From JAFGMC01 sp963540515 (lineage in GTDB: Bacteria; Pseudomonadota; Alphaproteobacteria; Rs-D84), in assembly GCA_963540515.1 (NCBI GenBank), contig CAUTNA010000001.1:62001-126000 (forward strand): 64,000 nt of DNA. The letters are read 5' to 3'. This document shows positions 1 to 8,751 of the stretch, in pieces. Position numbers and translations under genes: made by a program. Each line of letters starts with the position of its first letter. Position 1 is the first letter of the stretch. The notes beneath the pieces were generated by a model that saw only the letters and a program-made list of their open reading frames with translations, had not been told where the DNA came from and searched no databases.

Positions 1-2441
1 ATGAAATATTCATATTCTGTAAAATCCTTTGAATATATTGCAAATAATTCTTTAATCTTTTCTATTGATGCCTTTATAAATTTATAAGCAACTTCACCTC
101 TATATAGAACAGGTTTTATTTTTTTATTTTTTAATTGTAAAAACTCTATAATTGGACAAATATCTGAAGAATTATACTTAATTGGAAAACCAGAATTTTG
201 AAGAATAAAAGCCTCAATTGGAAGTTGTGGAGAGTTTCCATTTTCTAAAGATTTTTGAGATGGAACTTCTCCAGTTTTTATATCAACTACTCTATCACTT
301 AAAACAATGTCTGCTCTTGCTTCTACTGTTCTTCCTGAAATTATAACCTTACCCTTTATTTCTGTTGCTGCGCCTATTTTATCACCAAGCAAATCTGGTA
401 TTCTCTGTACTATATTTTCAAATCTTTTATTCCAAAACTGAAATATAATATTGTTTTCAGAAAGTTCATATTTATTTAATACATCTTTTGCTGATTTTCG
501 AAAAATCTCTAAAACATTTATATTGGGATTTTTTACATAATCTTCCAATATAGAATGTACTAATATTCCAAAATCCTTATAACTTTGATTTTCAAAGTAA
601 TCTTCTTTATATTTTAATTTTAATATATGCTTAACATAAAAAGCATAAGGATTATGAACAAGAAAATCTAAATCTGTAACAAATACATTTGATTTATCAG
701 ACAAAGGAGCTGCTACTGTCTTTATAAGAGGTAAATATTTAATATTATTTTTATCTAAAACTTTCTTTAAATAAAAATCATTATCTGTAATATTCTTTTG
801 AGTTTCTTCATATATTAAATTTGCACGAGATAAAAAACGACTTTCTATAGTCTTTACACTATCAGATACTCTACTTCTCAACCAATAAACATCTGGTGCA
901 CATGATAAATTTATAAAATCAAGTGATGATATGGAAATTGATTTTTCTGTTAAAACACCAATTTTTTTAAGTATATTTTTAGGCAACCAATAATCTTTTG
1001 ATACAGAAGGAAATTCTTTTTCATTTAAACTTGATATAACTACTATATCTGCTTTTTGCATTCTAGATTCTAAACTGCTTAGGACAGAAACTTTTCTTTC
1101 TATAAATTGTTCATTTATATATATATTAGATAGCAAATATGAAATTATTAATCTTGCATCACAATCTTCTAAGTGAATTTTATATTTTGAAAATATACTA
1201 GAGATATTTTTTAATTCTCTTAAAATTTTTGCTATCTCTGGTTTATTGTAATCAAACCCTGGTTCTAATTTATCAAAATTTTTATCTATTAAAGATAATA
1301 TTGTTAAATATAAATTTTTATTGCTTAAATTATATTCTAATAAAAAATCATTTTTGTTTTTTTCTATAAAAGAATCTAACAAATTTAAAATAGATCTTCC
1401 CAAAAAAGAGAATTCACAAGATTCTTTAACAGAAAAATTAGCATCTATTAAATTATTTATAAAAGATTGTTTTAATCTTTCTATTATTGAATTATTTGGA
1501 ACAACTATTAAAACATTTTTATTTTCTTTTACAGCTTCTTTAGTAACTTCTGTAATATAACTTACTTCATCAGATTGTTTATCAAACTCAATAAGTTTTT
1601 TCTTTGGTCTTTTATCAATATTAATAAATGAATTTCTAAAAGCTAAATTTAAATAATCTATATTAGATTCTTCATTTAATTCAATTTCTTGTAAAGAAGA
1701 TATTGATATATTCAAATCTTTTAATAATTTATATTCTAAATAATATGGATTAGTTTCTAATTCTAAATCTTCTTCCGAACCAGATATTTTTCCAGGTAAA
1801 ATAATATGACTATTATTTTTTTCTGCAATATATTTTATTAAATCGAATTCAAAAACGTTAGAAGGAATAACTCCACAAACATATACTTTTTTGTATCTAT
1901 CTAAAATATCTTTCGATAATAAAATATTTAAATTTCTTTTCTTTTGCTGCGTTATCTTATTTTGAATAATATCTTTTAATACCCTAGAAGTATAGTTGAT
2001 GTATTTAGCTTTTATTTGAAAAAACTTTGAATAATCTTTTCCTATTAACTTTAACCAGTCAAGATTTGATATATCTATATTTTCACTTTCTAAATTATTT
2101 TTAATAGAAATTATTTCTTTTGATATAGGTAATGAAAAAGAAAAAGTTCCTATAGATGGTATTCTTTTTAAAAATATGGATAATATTATTGTCTGTTCTA
2201 AATCACTAATACTATCTGCTTCTAAATTATTATTAGAATCACTTTCTTGACCAAGAACCATAAATTTAGGGAGTACACAAGAACCTCCTATTTTATCAAC
2301 AATAAATTTTTCATAAGTCTTAATTGCTCTAAGTGTTGGTAAAAATATTATACAATCTGATAAACAATCTATATCAGACTCTAATAATTTCCACAAAGCA
2401 TCCTGTAAATTTGATGGATTAGATGAATAATAAAAATTCAT
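1..2441 (-). CDS. addB: AddB-type double-strand break repair helicase/nuclease, 3' end outside window
   Basis: This is the B subunit of the AddAB helicase-nuclease, which resects double-strand breaks for recombination. The minus frame is open from the ATG at 2441 to the window edge wherever I checked it. The start MNFYYSSNPSNLQDALWKLL and a following LPTLRA segment fit the alphaproteobacterial AddB N-terminus. Near codons 705-735 lie ARAD, then VVDIKTGEVPS (Asp720, Lys722), then PQLPIEAF, which together form the PD-(D/E)XK nuclease core of the RecB/AddB family. The last part of the protein lies outside the window. The start codon overlaps the engB stop by 4 bases (ATGA), so the two are probably translationally coupled. 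AddA is not visible. Confidence 0.85.
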   Translation of the reverse strand, partial: MNFYYSSNPSNLQDALWKLLESDIDCLSDCIIFLPTLRAIKTYEKFIVDKIGGSCVLPKFMVLGQESDSNNNLEADSISDLEQTIILSIFLKRIPSIGTFSFSLPISKEIISIKNNLESENIDISNLDWLKLIGKDYSKFFQIKAKYINYTSRVLKDIIQNKITQQKKRNLNILLSKDILDRYKKVYVCGVIPSNVFEFDLIKYIAEKNNSHIILPGKISGSEEDLELETNPYYLEYKLLKDLNISISSLQEIELNEESNIDYLNLAFRNSFINIDKRPKKKLIEFDKQSDEVSYITEVTKEAVKENKNVLIVVPNNSIIERLKQSFINNLIDANFSVKESCEFSFLGRSILNLLDSFIEKNKNDFLLEYNLSNKNLYLTILSLIDKNFDKLEPGFDYNKPEIAKILRELKNISSIFSKYKIHLEDCDARLIISYLLSNIYINEQFIERKVSVLSSLESRMQKADIVVISSLNEKEFPSVSKDYWLPKNILKKIGVLTEKSISISSLDFINLSCAPDVYWLRSRVSDSVKTIESRFLSRANLIYEETQKNITDNDFYLKKVLDKNNIKYLPLIKTVAAPLSDKSNVFVTDLDFLVHNPYAFYVKHILKLKYKEDYFENQSYKDFGILVHSILEDYVKNPNINVLEIFRKSAKDVLNKYELSENNIIFQFWNKRFENIVQRIPDLLGDKIGAATEIKGKVIISGRTVEARADIVLSDRVVDIKTGEVPSQKSLENGNSPQLPIEAFILQNSGFPIKYNSSDICPIIEFLQLKNKKIKPVLYRGEVAYKFIKASIEKIKELFAIYSKDFTEYEYF

Positions 2442-2989
2442 TTTACACCTATAATTTCACGTAATCTATCTATACCAAGTCTTGTTTTAGATGAAGTTTC
2501 TAATATTTCTTCTTTCATAGTTATATGGATACTTGTATCTATATTTAAACTATATTTTTCTTTTACTTTCTTATCTTTTTTGGTTAAAACAAGTTGATAA
2601 TTTATTCTATAAAAATCACAAAATTTTATAAATTCGATATCTGAATTTTTAAGTCCTATTCTTGAATCAATTAAAATAAAAAGAAGTTTTAAATCTTTTT
2701 TCTTTAAATATTCTTCTAGTCTTAAATTCCAATATTTTCTATCAGATTTTGATGCTACAGCATAACCATAACCAGGTAAATCAACTAAAATAACTTTATC
2801 ATTAATATTAAATAAATTTATATTTCTTGTCCTTCCTGGTGTTTTTGATATCCTCGCAATAGTTCTATCAACAATAGAATTTATAAGAGAAGATTTACCA
2901 ACATTACTTCTTCCTATAAAAGCATATTTATCTAAAGAAATACTTGGAATACTATTAATATTATCAAAACTTCCAATAAAACTTATCAT
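2438..2989 (-). CDS. engB: Ribosome biogenesis GTPase EngB/YsxC/YihA
   Basis: A small GTPase needed for late assembly of the large ribosomal subunit. The 183-aa length is a little under the family's usual size. G1 is GRSNVGKSSLIN (about residues 27-38), G2 lies in the TPGRTRNIN segment, G3 is DLPGYG (about 95-100), and G4 is TKKDK. It lies 3 bases downstream of rsmI and overlaps addB by 4 bases, so rsmI-engB-addB reads as one minus-strand operon. All GTPase motifs are intact. Confidence 0.95.
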   Translation of the reverse strand: MISFIGSFDNINSIPSISLDKYAFIGRSNVGKSSLINSIVDRTIARISKTPGRTRNINLFNINDKVILVDLPGYGYAVASKSDRKYWNLRLEEYLKKKDLKLLFILIDSRIGLKNSDIEFIKFCDFYRINYQLVLTKKDKKVKEKYSLNIDTSIHITMKEEILETSSKTRLGIDRLREIIGVK

Positions 2990-2992
2990 ATA

Positions 2993-3778
2993 TTATTTAT
3001 TAACCAATTTATTATATATTTCTTTTTTTGAAACACCTAACTCTTTAGAATATTTAAAAGACAAATCTTTAACAGACATATCCTTAGATATATCATCAAT
3101 TATACTAGATATTTCAGAACTTAATAACCTGACTTCTTTTGCAGGTTCTATTACTATAACTATTTCACCTTTTAAATTTAAATCTATAAGATCTGCAGGG
3201 TATCCTATAATAGTTTCTTCATGAATTTTTGTTATTTCTCTTACAATTGCAATTCGTCTTTCTGGCATAAATTGAGATAAAATCTTAATAGTTTTATTAA
3301 TTCTTTTAGGACTCTCATAATATATAATAGTATGTCTTATTTTATTATCGTCTTTAACTTTCTTTTCATCAAAAAAACCACAAAAAGTAAATCTATCTGT
3401 AGGAAAGCCAGATAAAACAAGAGCTGATATAACAGCTGTTGGACCAGGAATAATAAAAACATCTAAATTTTTATCTCTACACTCTTTAATTAATCTATAA
3501 CCAGGATCACTAATAGAGGGCATACCACAATCAGTAACAATCGCAATTGACAATCCATTTTCTAACTTTTCTATTATATCTGGGATCATTTCTTTTTCAT
3601 TATGTTCATGAAATGATATTTTTTTTGTACTTATATTAAATTTAGTAGACAATTTTGAAAAAACTCTGGTATCTTCTGACAAAATCAAATTAACATTTTT
3701 TAAAGTATCAATAGCTCTACTTGATATATCAGACATATTTCCTATTGGAGTTCCTATTACATAAAGCCCTGATTGCAT
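2993..3778 (-). CDS. rsmI: 16S rRNA (cytidine(1402)-2'-O)-methyltransferase RsmI
   Basis: RsmI 2'-O-methylates C1402 in the ribosomal decoding centre using SAM. The 261-aa protein opens with GLYVIGTPIGNMSDIS, the family signature of the tetrapyrrole methylase fold. It continues with LSEDTRVFSKL, SFHEHNE, and VTDCGMPSISDPG, the SAM-binding and catalytic loops. The end is slightly shorter than common homologues but still carries the C-terminal helical region (KDLSFKYSKELGVSKKEIY). Divergence from an LppC-like lipoprotein gene is a frequent proteobacterial arrangement. It is the first gene of the rsmI-engB-addB operon. Confidence 0.95.
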   Translation of the reverse strand: MQSGLYVIGTPIGNMSDISSRAIDTLKNVNLILSEDTRVFSKLSTKFNISTKKISFHEHNEKEMIPDIIEKLENGLSIAIVTDCGMPSISDPGYRLIKECRDKNLDVFIIPGPTAVISALVLSGFPTDRFTFCGFFDEKKVKDDNKIRHTIIYYESPKRINKTIKILSQFMPERRIAIVREITKIHEETIIGYPADLIDLNLKGEIVIVIEPAKEVRLLSSEISSIIDDISKDMSVKDLSFKYSKELGVSKKEIYNKLVNK

Positions 3779-3824
3779 TAAAAATCCTTTTATTATAGAA
3801 TACTACAAAAAACAGGTTTTTCAA

Positions 3825-5456
3825 ATGATGATACTAAAGAAAATATTTTTATTATTAAGCATTTTTTTATTTTCAAGTTGTGTACAACAAGATGGATGGC
3901 ATTCAGAATATATAGAGGAAGCTGAAACAAAAAAACCAACTATTATTAATAATGATTTTAGTAGTCTAGGACTTTATGGAACTTTTGATGAAAACCAAAA
4001 TATAAATATTTCAAAAACAGAATTAAGCCCTAAAAATATCTCTGTCTTATTACCTCAAAGTGGAACAAATTCAAATATCGGAAAAAGTTTAACACATTCT
4101 ATAGAACTCGCTTTATTATTACAGCCTAATAAAAATATTTCTGTTAACTTTTATGACTTATCTGGAAATATAGAGAAAAAACAAAAAATTATTAAAGAAG
4201 CTATATCTAATGATCCAGATATCATACTTGGTCCTATTTTTGCTGAAGATACTAAGATGGTAAGAGATATAAAACCTATCGAATTACCAGTTCTTTCATT
4301 TACATCTGATAGTAAAGTATTGGGAGATGGTATTATGACAATGACGCTTATACCATCACAAAGTGTTGAATATATTGTAAAAGAAATATCTAGGGATTTA
4401 GCAAAATCTGTTATTATTTTTGCACCAAATAATAATTCAGGTAAACTACTTGCAAGTGTTGCAACTGTTGCTACATCTATTTATGATATTCCATTATCAG
4501 GTCTTTTTTATTATGATGAAAATAATTCTGATTCAATTAAGTTATCTGTTAAAAAAGCAACAATGTATGATGCAAGATTACTTGCAAATAATAAAGCAAG
4601 AGAAATTTTATCAGATATTTTAATTAAAGAAAATTTATCAGAAAATCAAAAAGAATTATTAAATAAACAATTAGAAAAACTTTCAAAATCTGAAACATTG
4701 GGAAAAATTCCTTACGATGCAATATTATTTTTAGGTAATGCGAATGATTCAAAAACAATTGCATCTTTTTTAAGATATTTTAATATTCAAAATAGAGATG
4801 CAAAATTTTATGGAACTATAAATTGGGATGATTCTGAAGTTTGTACAGATTTTAATATGTCCGGCTCTAAATTTGCAACACTTCCAAAAATATCTGATAA
4901 TTTTTCTGCAGTATTTGAAAAATTAACAAATAGAAAACCAAGTAGACTTGATACTTTTGCTTTTGATGCAGTAAATTTAATAAAGAATATGCCAGTAGAT
5001 AATAAAAAGAAAATTATGTATTTACTAGATCCAAGTGGATACAAAGGAATAGATGGGCTGTTCAAACTAAAACCAAACGGAGAAAATGAAAGAACCTTAC
5101 AAATAGTTGAAACAACAGGAAATGGGAAGAGAATTGTAAGACAAACAAAAAAAGATTTTATAAAACCAATTTACAGTATTGAATCAAAAAATATAGATCT
5201 TATAAAAAATGATATTGAACTTGTAAGTGATGGAATTAATCCAATAGATTACATTGATATACCAGAAAATTTAAGAAAAAAATATAAATCAAAAATATTT
5301 GGTGCAAATACAAAGATAGAAAATAAAACAAATCAAGAAAATATAATTGTTATTCAAGAAGATGCTAATGAAGTTGTTAACTCTCCAGAGTTTCAACCAA
5401 CTGAACTTGAACAAATAGATAAAAAACTAATTGATAGTGTAGAAGTTAAAGAATAA
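3825..5456 (+). CDS. LppC/LpoA-like penicillin-binding protein activator lipoprotein
   Basis: A predicted outer-membrane lipoprotein of the LppC (LpoA/YraM) type. Family members activate class A penicillin-binding proteins from the outer membrane. The signal peptide ends in a lipobox (LFSSC, Cys at about residue 19). The body has the periplasmic binding-protein fold: ISVLLPQSGTNSNIGKSL near residue 70, DPDIILGPIF near 125, and later DTFAFDAVNLI and LDPSGYKGIDGLFKLKPNGE, the typical end of the domain. The last ~110 residues are low-complexity and acidic. ATG also occurs at the next codon (3828). The position opposite rsmI supports the call. The partner PBP is not in the window. Confidence 0.85.
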   Translation: MMILKKIFLLLSIFLFSSCVQQDGWHSEYIEEAETKKPTIINNDFSSLGLYGTFDENQNINISKTELSPKNISVLLPQSGTNSNIGKSLTHSIELALLLQPNKNISVNFYDLSGNIEKKQKIIKEAISNDPDIILGPIFAEDTKMVRDIKPIELPVLSFTSDSKVLGDGIMTMTLIPSQSVEYIVKEISRDLAKSVIIFAPNNNSGKLLASVATVATSIYDIPLSGLFYYDENNSDSIKLSVKKATMYDARLLANNKAREILSDILIKENLSENQKELLNKQLEKLSKSETLGKIPYDAILFLGNANDSKTIASFLRYFNIQNRDAKFYGTINWDDSEVCTDFNMSGSKFATLPKISDNFSAVFEKLTNRKPSRLDTFAFDAVNLIKNMPVDNKKKIMYLLDPSGYKGIDGLFKLKPNGENERTLQIVETTGNGKRIVRQTKKDFIKPIYSIESKNIDLIKNDIELVSDGINPIDYIDIPENLRKKYKSKIFGANTKIENKTNQENIIVIQEDANEVVNSPEFQPTELEQIDKKLIDSVEVKE

Positions 5457-5486
5457 TTGATTTAATTTATATATTTAATATAAAAT
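5457..5486 (+). promoter_or_regulatory. Promoter for tRNA-Thr(GGT)
   Basis: TTGATT at 5457-5462 and TAAAAT at 5481-5486 are separated by 18 bases. This would start transcription at about 5493, just before the tRNA at 5495. The -35 box begins at the end of the preceding gene. Assigned by consensus match only. Confidence 0.5.
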
Positions 5487-5494
5487 ATTAAGAA

Positions 5495-5568
5495 GCCCGT
5501 ATAGTATAATGGTAGAACAAGTCCTTGGTAAGGACTAGGCGCAAGTCCGATTCTTGCTACGGGCACCA
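5495..5568 (+). tRNA. tRNA-Thr (anticodon GGT)
   Basis: A 74-nt tRNA with encoded CCA. The acceptor stem GCCCGTA/TACGGGC is fully paired. The anticodon stem AGTCC/GGACT encloses loop TTGGTAA, giving anticodon GGT (ACC/ACU codons). The T arm is GCAAG-TCCGATT-CTTGC. A second Thr tRNA (CGT) lies at 59031-59106. Confidence 0.97.
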
Positions 5569-5661
5569 TATTAAAAAGGTATATCAGTATTTAAAATTAA
5601 TTTTATTGACAAATAATAAAATTTATACTAAAAAGCGAAATTTACATAGATAGGAGTTTAA

Positions 5662-6333
5662 ATGTTTGTTCCAAATTTTGACTTATATGTTAATTATGAA
5701 GATAGTATAAAAAACTTTCAAGGTATTGCTGTTTTTAAGAAAAATAATAAAACTTTGATGTATAATTTGGATATACATTATAAAAATTTATCTTTTGATA
5801 GGGTTGATTTCTGTTTTTCAGGAAAAACGCTTCCAATTCCAGAAATAACTGTTATAGAATTAAGCAAAGAACAACTTTTACTAAAAAAACAATTTTTACA
5901 ACAAGATAATTCAATCAGTTATTCTGCATTTTTATCAACAATAAAGAATATACCCTTTGTATGTGCAGATTTAGATAAAAAACAAATGTTAGATATATTA
6001 AAAAAAAGACTTCCAAATAATAATTTAATAGATGAAGATGTAATTAAAGCTTTAAATTCTGGAGGACCTTTTACAACCAAAAACATATATAATTTTTATG
6101 CAAATGAAATTGTAAGATATGGAAGAGATCCATTTATGATAAAAAATATAGCGACCGCTTTAAATAAATATAATACTGTATTTGCATCATTTGGACATGG
6201 ACACTATTGCTGTCAAAGACTTATATTAGAAGACATGCTTGGAGAACCAGAATATATAAAAGAAGTTCCAAATACAAGAGGTGATTTTTCTGATACTACC
6301 TTAAATCCTATTGATTTAGGAGTTGAACTATAA
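5662..6333 (+). CDS. Hypothetical protein, possibly related to the TraB/ChaN (Tiki) superfamily
   Basis: A 223-aa soluble protein that I do not recognise with confidence. It has no signal peptide or membrane segment. It is preceded by a good ribosome site (AGGAG 5 bases before ATG). The most distinctive stretch is near the C-terminus: RDPFMIKNIATALNKYN, then VFASFGHGHYCCQ and ILEDMLGEP. An R-D-x-x-M helix followed by a hydrophobic strand ending in G-x-x-H is reminiscent of TraB/ChaN-like proteins, but two other expected motifs were not located. It stands between tRNA-Thr and the surface-lipoprotein module, which has its own promoter, so a shared role is not implied. Confidence 0.6.
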   Translation: MFVPNFDLYVNYEDSIKNFQGIAVFKKNNKTLMYNLDIHYKNLSFDRVDFCFSGKTLPIPEITVIELSKEQLLLKKQFLQQDNSISYSAFLSTIKNIPFVCADLDKKQMLDILKKRLPNNNLIDEDVIKALNSGGPFTTKNIYNFYANEIVRYGRDPFMIKNIATALNKYNTVFASFGHGHYCCQRLILEDMLGEPEYIKEVPNTRGDFSDTTLNPIDLGVEL

Positions 6334-6345
6334 AAAGCTCAAACC

Positions 6346-6374
6346 TTGAAGATTTACATCATATATGATATACT
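6346..6374 (+). promoter_or_regulatory. Sigma-70 type promoter of the surface-lipoprotein/Slam module
   Basis: TTGAAG (6346-6351), a 17-base spacer, then TATACT (6369-6374) form a near-consensus promoter 28 bases before the first lipoprotein start. It is the best promoter I see for the following three-gene module. Confidence 0.65.
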
Positions 6375-6401
6375 TCACGAGTAGTTTGAAACGAGAAAAT
6401 A

Positions 6402-7547
6402 ATGAAAAAATTAATAATTTTAACAAGTTTATTTACAATATATGCTTGTACGACAGGAAATGAAAATGAACGTAATATCCAAGAATCATTAACACCTTTT
6501 GATAGTAATGGAATTATTACAGGCATGATTCAAAATACAGATACAGAACATACACTTGATGATGCACGTTTTACATACGAAAATCAAAACAATTATTTTG
6601 CTTTTAATTTAGATGAAAATGGAAAAATTAACGAACTTAGAGTCGTTGATAAAACAACAGGAAAAGATATAGAAACATATCAAAGATATTCAGATCAAAA
6701 TAAATTTATATCACAAGATAAACTATTTTATAAATATGATCCTAAAAAAGGAGATATTCCACATTTAAAAGACAAATATACAGGAAGTTCTGTTAATGAA
6801 GACAGTCTTGAAAAACTAAAAAATGCTTTAAAGAATGAGATTACTAAATTGAAAAAAGATAATAAAATAACTCCTTCAGAAGCATTGCATGCAAACAAGC
6901 TTATAGAAGAATTAAATGATAAAAGTCTTGGTATGAAAACAGAACCTTATAAAGAAGAAGTAAGTATTTCATCATTTGGTAAAGATATTAATCTTAAATA
7001 TTCTGATTTTGGATTTATAAAAAAATCAACTATAAGAAGGTTACATAAATTTGAAGAATTTAATGTTTTTTCTGGTGGATATAATTCTAAAAATATAGAT
7101 AAATCAAAAATTACAAATAATCTTATATTTAAAGGTAAAGCTGTTGGTTTATTTCAAAATAAGCATTCTTCTGGAGAAACAGATTCCTTGAACCTAGTTG
7201 ATGAAAATGCAACATTTACATTTAATACTGATAAACAATCAGAAACATTAAATATGAGTTTTAAAGACTGGTACGATGTAGAAGTAAAAAAAGATAATTC
7301 ATCAGAAAATAGTAATAGTATTAAATTTTCAGATATAGGAAAAACAATAAAAGGTAAATTTAAGTTCACAAATAAAGTAAATGAAGAACAAAAAGATTTC
7401 ATAAATAAATCCAATGGAAGATTTGACACTAATTACTATGGAGATAAAAATAAACCAAGTGAGGTTGTTGGTAATATATCCTATAAAGAAGATAGCGGGA
7501 ACGATACAAAAGTATTTAAAGCTGCTTTTGGTGGTAAAACTGAATAA
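6402..7547 (+). CDS. TbpB-like surface lipoprotein, first of a tandem pair
   Basis: A 381-aa lipoprotein with a lipobox ending IYAC (Cys16). The C-terminal ~170 residues follow the TbpB/HpuA-like beta-barrel pattern: FNVFSGGYN, then LIFKGKAVGLF, then ATFTFN, then FDTNYYGDKNKPSEVVGN, ending VFKAAFGGK. Such proteins are surface-exposed cargo of Slam translocons and often bind host proteins or metals. The next gene is a paralogue in the same order of motifs, and a Slam-like gene follows, which makes this a likely Slam substrate. The N-terminal half (residues 20-200) is lysine- and glutamate-rich and not assignable. The ligand is unknown. Confidence 0.75.
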   Translation: MKKLIILTSLFTIYACTTGNENERNIQESLTPFDSNGIITGMIQNTDTEHTLDDARFTYENQNNYFAFNLDENGKINELRVVDKTTGKDIETYQRYSDQNKFISQDKLFYKYDPKKGDIPHLKDKYTGSSVNEDSLEKLKNALKNEITKLKKDNKITPSEALHANKLIEELNDKSLGMKTEPYKEEVSISSFGKDINLKYSDFGFIKKSTIRRLHKFEEFNVFSGGYNSKNIDKSKITNNLIFKGKAVGLFQNKHSSGETDSLNLVDENATFTFNTDKQSETLNMSFKDWYDVEVKKDNSSENSNSIKFSDIGKTIKGKFKFTNKVNEEQKDFINKSNGRFDTNYYGDKNKPSEVVGNISYKEDSGNDTKVFKAAFGGKTE

Positions 7548-7611
7548 GCCTTTACTTTTAGTAATTTTTTAATATAAATACTGTAAGTTTTAATAAAATT
7601 AAGGAAAAATT

Positions 7612-8751
7612 ATGAAAAGATATACAATATTAAGTGTATTTATGTTGCTTGTTGCTTGCGCAGGTGGTGGTAATAATTCAAACGATTTAACACCAATTCA
7701 AAGTAATAAATTAATTACTGGTATGTTAGAAGGTAAAGATTCAAATGGTGATAATCTTAAATTAGAGTCTGTTCAATTTACATCTTCAGATAGTATTGTT
7801 GAAAATCAAAATAACTATATTTCTTTTAAAATGAATACAGATGGCAAAATCGAAGGATTAAGAACTTTTGATAAAGATACTAATATAGAGATAGATGATG
7901 AACTTGTAAAAAATTTAAAAAGAATAAAAGATTCTAATATGTTTGTATCAAAATTATCTGTTTTTGAATTTGATCCATCAAAATCTGGAATAGAATTAAT
8001 AAAAGATGAACCAATAACCTATGCTTATACTTTAGATAAATTAAAAGAAGAACTAAAAAAGAAAGTAGAAGAGAAACATCCAACTGATGAAGAAAAAAGA
8101 AAAGCTTTTGATAAAATAGAAACTTTAACATCTGAAAGTATTGGTATAAAAAAAGATAAAAAACATAAACTTGAAATTGTACAAAAAATGTATGGAAAAG
8201 AGATAGGTTTAAAATATTCTGATTTTGTTTTTTTAGATAGAAGATTTAAAGAACAACAAGATAATAAAGAATATGAACTTATTGAAAATAAATCTGGTTT
8301 AACATTAATTGCTGGTGGATTTGATGAAAGAAATATTGATAAAGGACAATTAACAGGAATAATTGAATTTAAAGGAAAAGCAGTTGGCAAAATAGAAAAC
8401 AAAAATAAAAATAATTCTTTCTTATCTTTAGAAGATAACGAAGCAAAGCTGACTTTTAATCAAAATGAATCAAGTGAAAAATTAGAAATGAATTTTTCTA
8501 ATTGGTATAAAGTAGAAGTTAATGCAAAGAATGGTAATAATACCATTACATTTACTAATCCAAAAGGAAATACAATAAATCAAGATCTTCAACTTGATGA
8601 AAATTCCCCTAACAATGTTAAAAATTTTGAAACCAAATATTATGGAGTAAATGGAAAAGCATCAGAATCTGTTGGATATGTTGAATACATAAAAGAAGAC
8701 GGCATTGTTAAAAAAGTTTTTCAAGCTAGTTTTGGTGTAAAAGCAGATTAA
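7612..8751 (+). CDS. TbpB-like surface lipoprotein, second of a tandem pair
   Basis: A 379-aa paralogue of the upstream lipoprotein. The lipobox is LVAC (Cys16), followed by a Gly/Asn-rich tether (AGGGNNSND), typical of surface-anchored lipoproteins. Shared landmarks with its neighbour are SNKLITGM, GLKYSDFVFLD, IAGGFDERNID, IEFKGKAVG, LTFNQNESSEKLEMNFSNWYKVEV, FETKYYG, and the terminal VFQASFGVK. The final barrel is of the TbpB-like type. AAGGA lies 8 bases before ATG. The stop codon TAA abuts the TTG start of the Slam gene, suggesting coupled translation. Confidence 0.75.
   Translation: MKRYTILSVFMLLVACAGGGNNSNDLTPIQSNKLITGMLEGKDSNGDNLKLESVQFTSSDSIVENQNNYISFKMNTDGKIEGLRTFDKDTNIEIDDELVKNLKRIKDSNMFVSKLSVFEFDPSKSGIELIKDEPITYAYTLDKLKEELKKKVEEKHPTDEEKRKAFDKIETLTSESIGIKKDKKHKLEIVQKMYGKEIGLKYSDFVFLDRRFKEQQDNKEYELIENKSGLTLIAGGFDERNIDKGQLTGIIEFKGKAVGKIENKNKNNSFLSLEDNEAKLTFNQNESSEKLEMNFSNWYKVEVNAKNGNNTITFTNPKGNTINQDLQLDENSPNNVKNFETKYYGVNGKASESVGYVEYIKEDGIVKKVFQASFGVKAD

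Noticed and set aside
1321..1560. 79-codon plus-strand frame
   Set aside because: Lies opposite the intact addB frame; lacks a ribosome site and family resemblance.
7154..8402. Minus-strand frames over the TbpB-like genes
   Set aside because: Mirror frames of strongly coding lipoprotein genes, without start signals or family resemblance.
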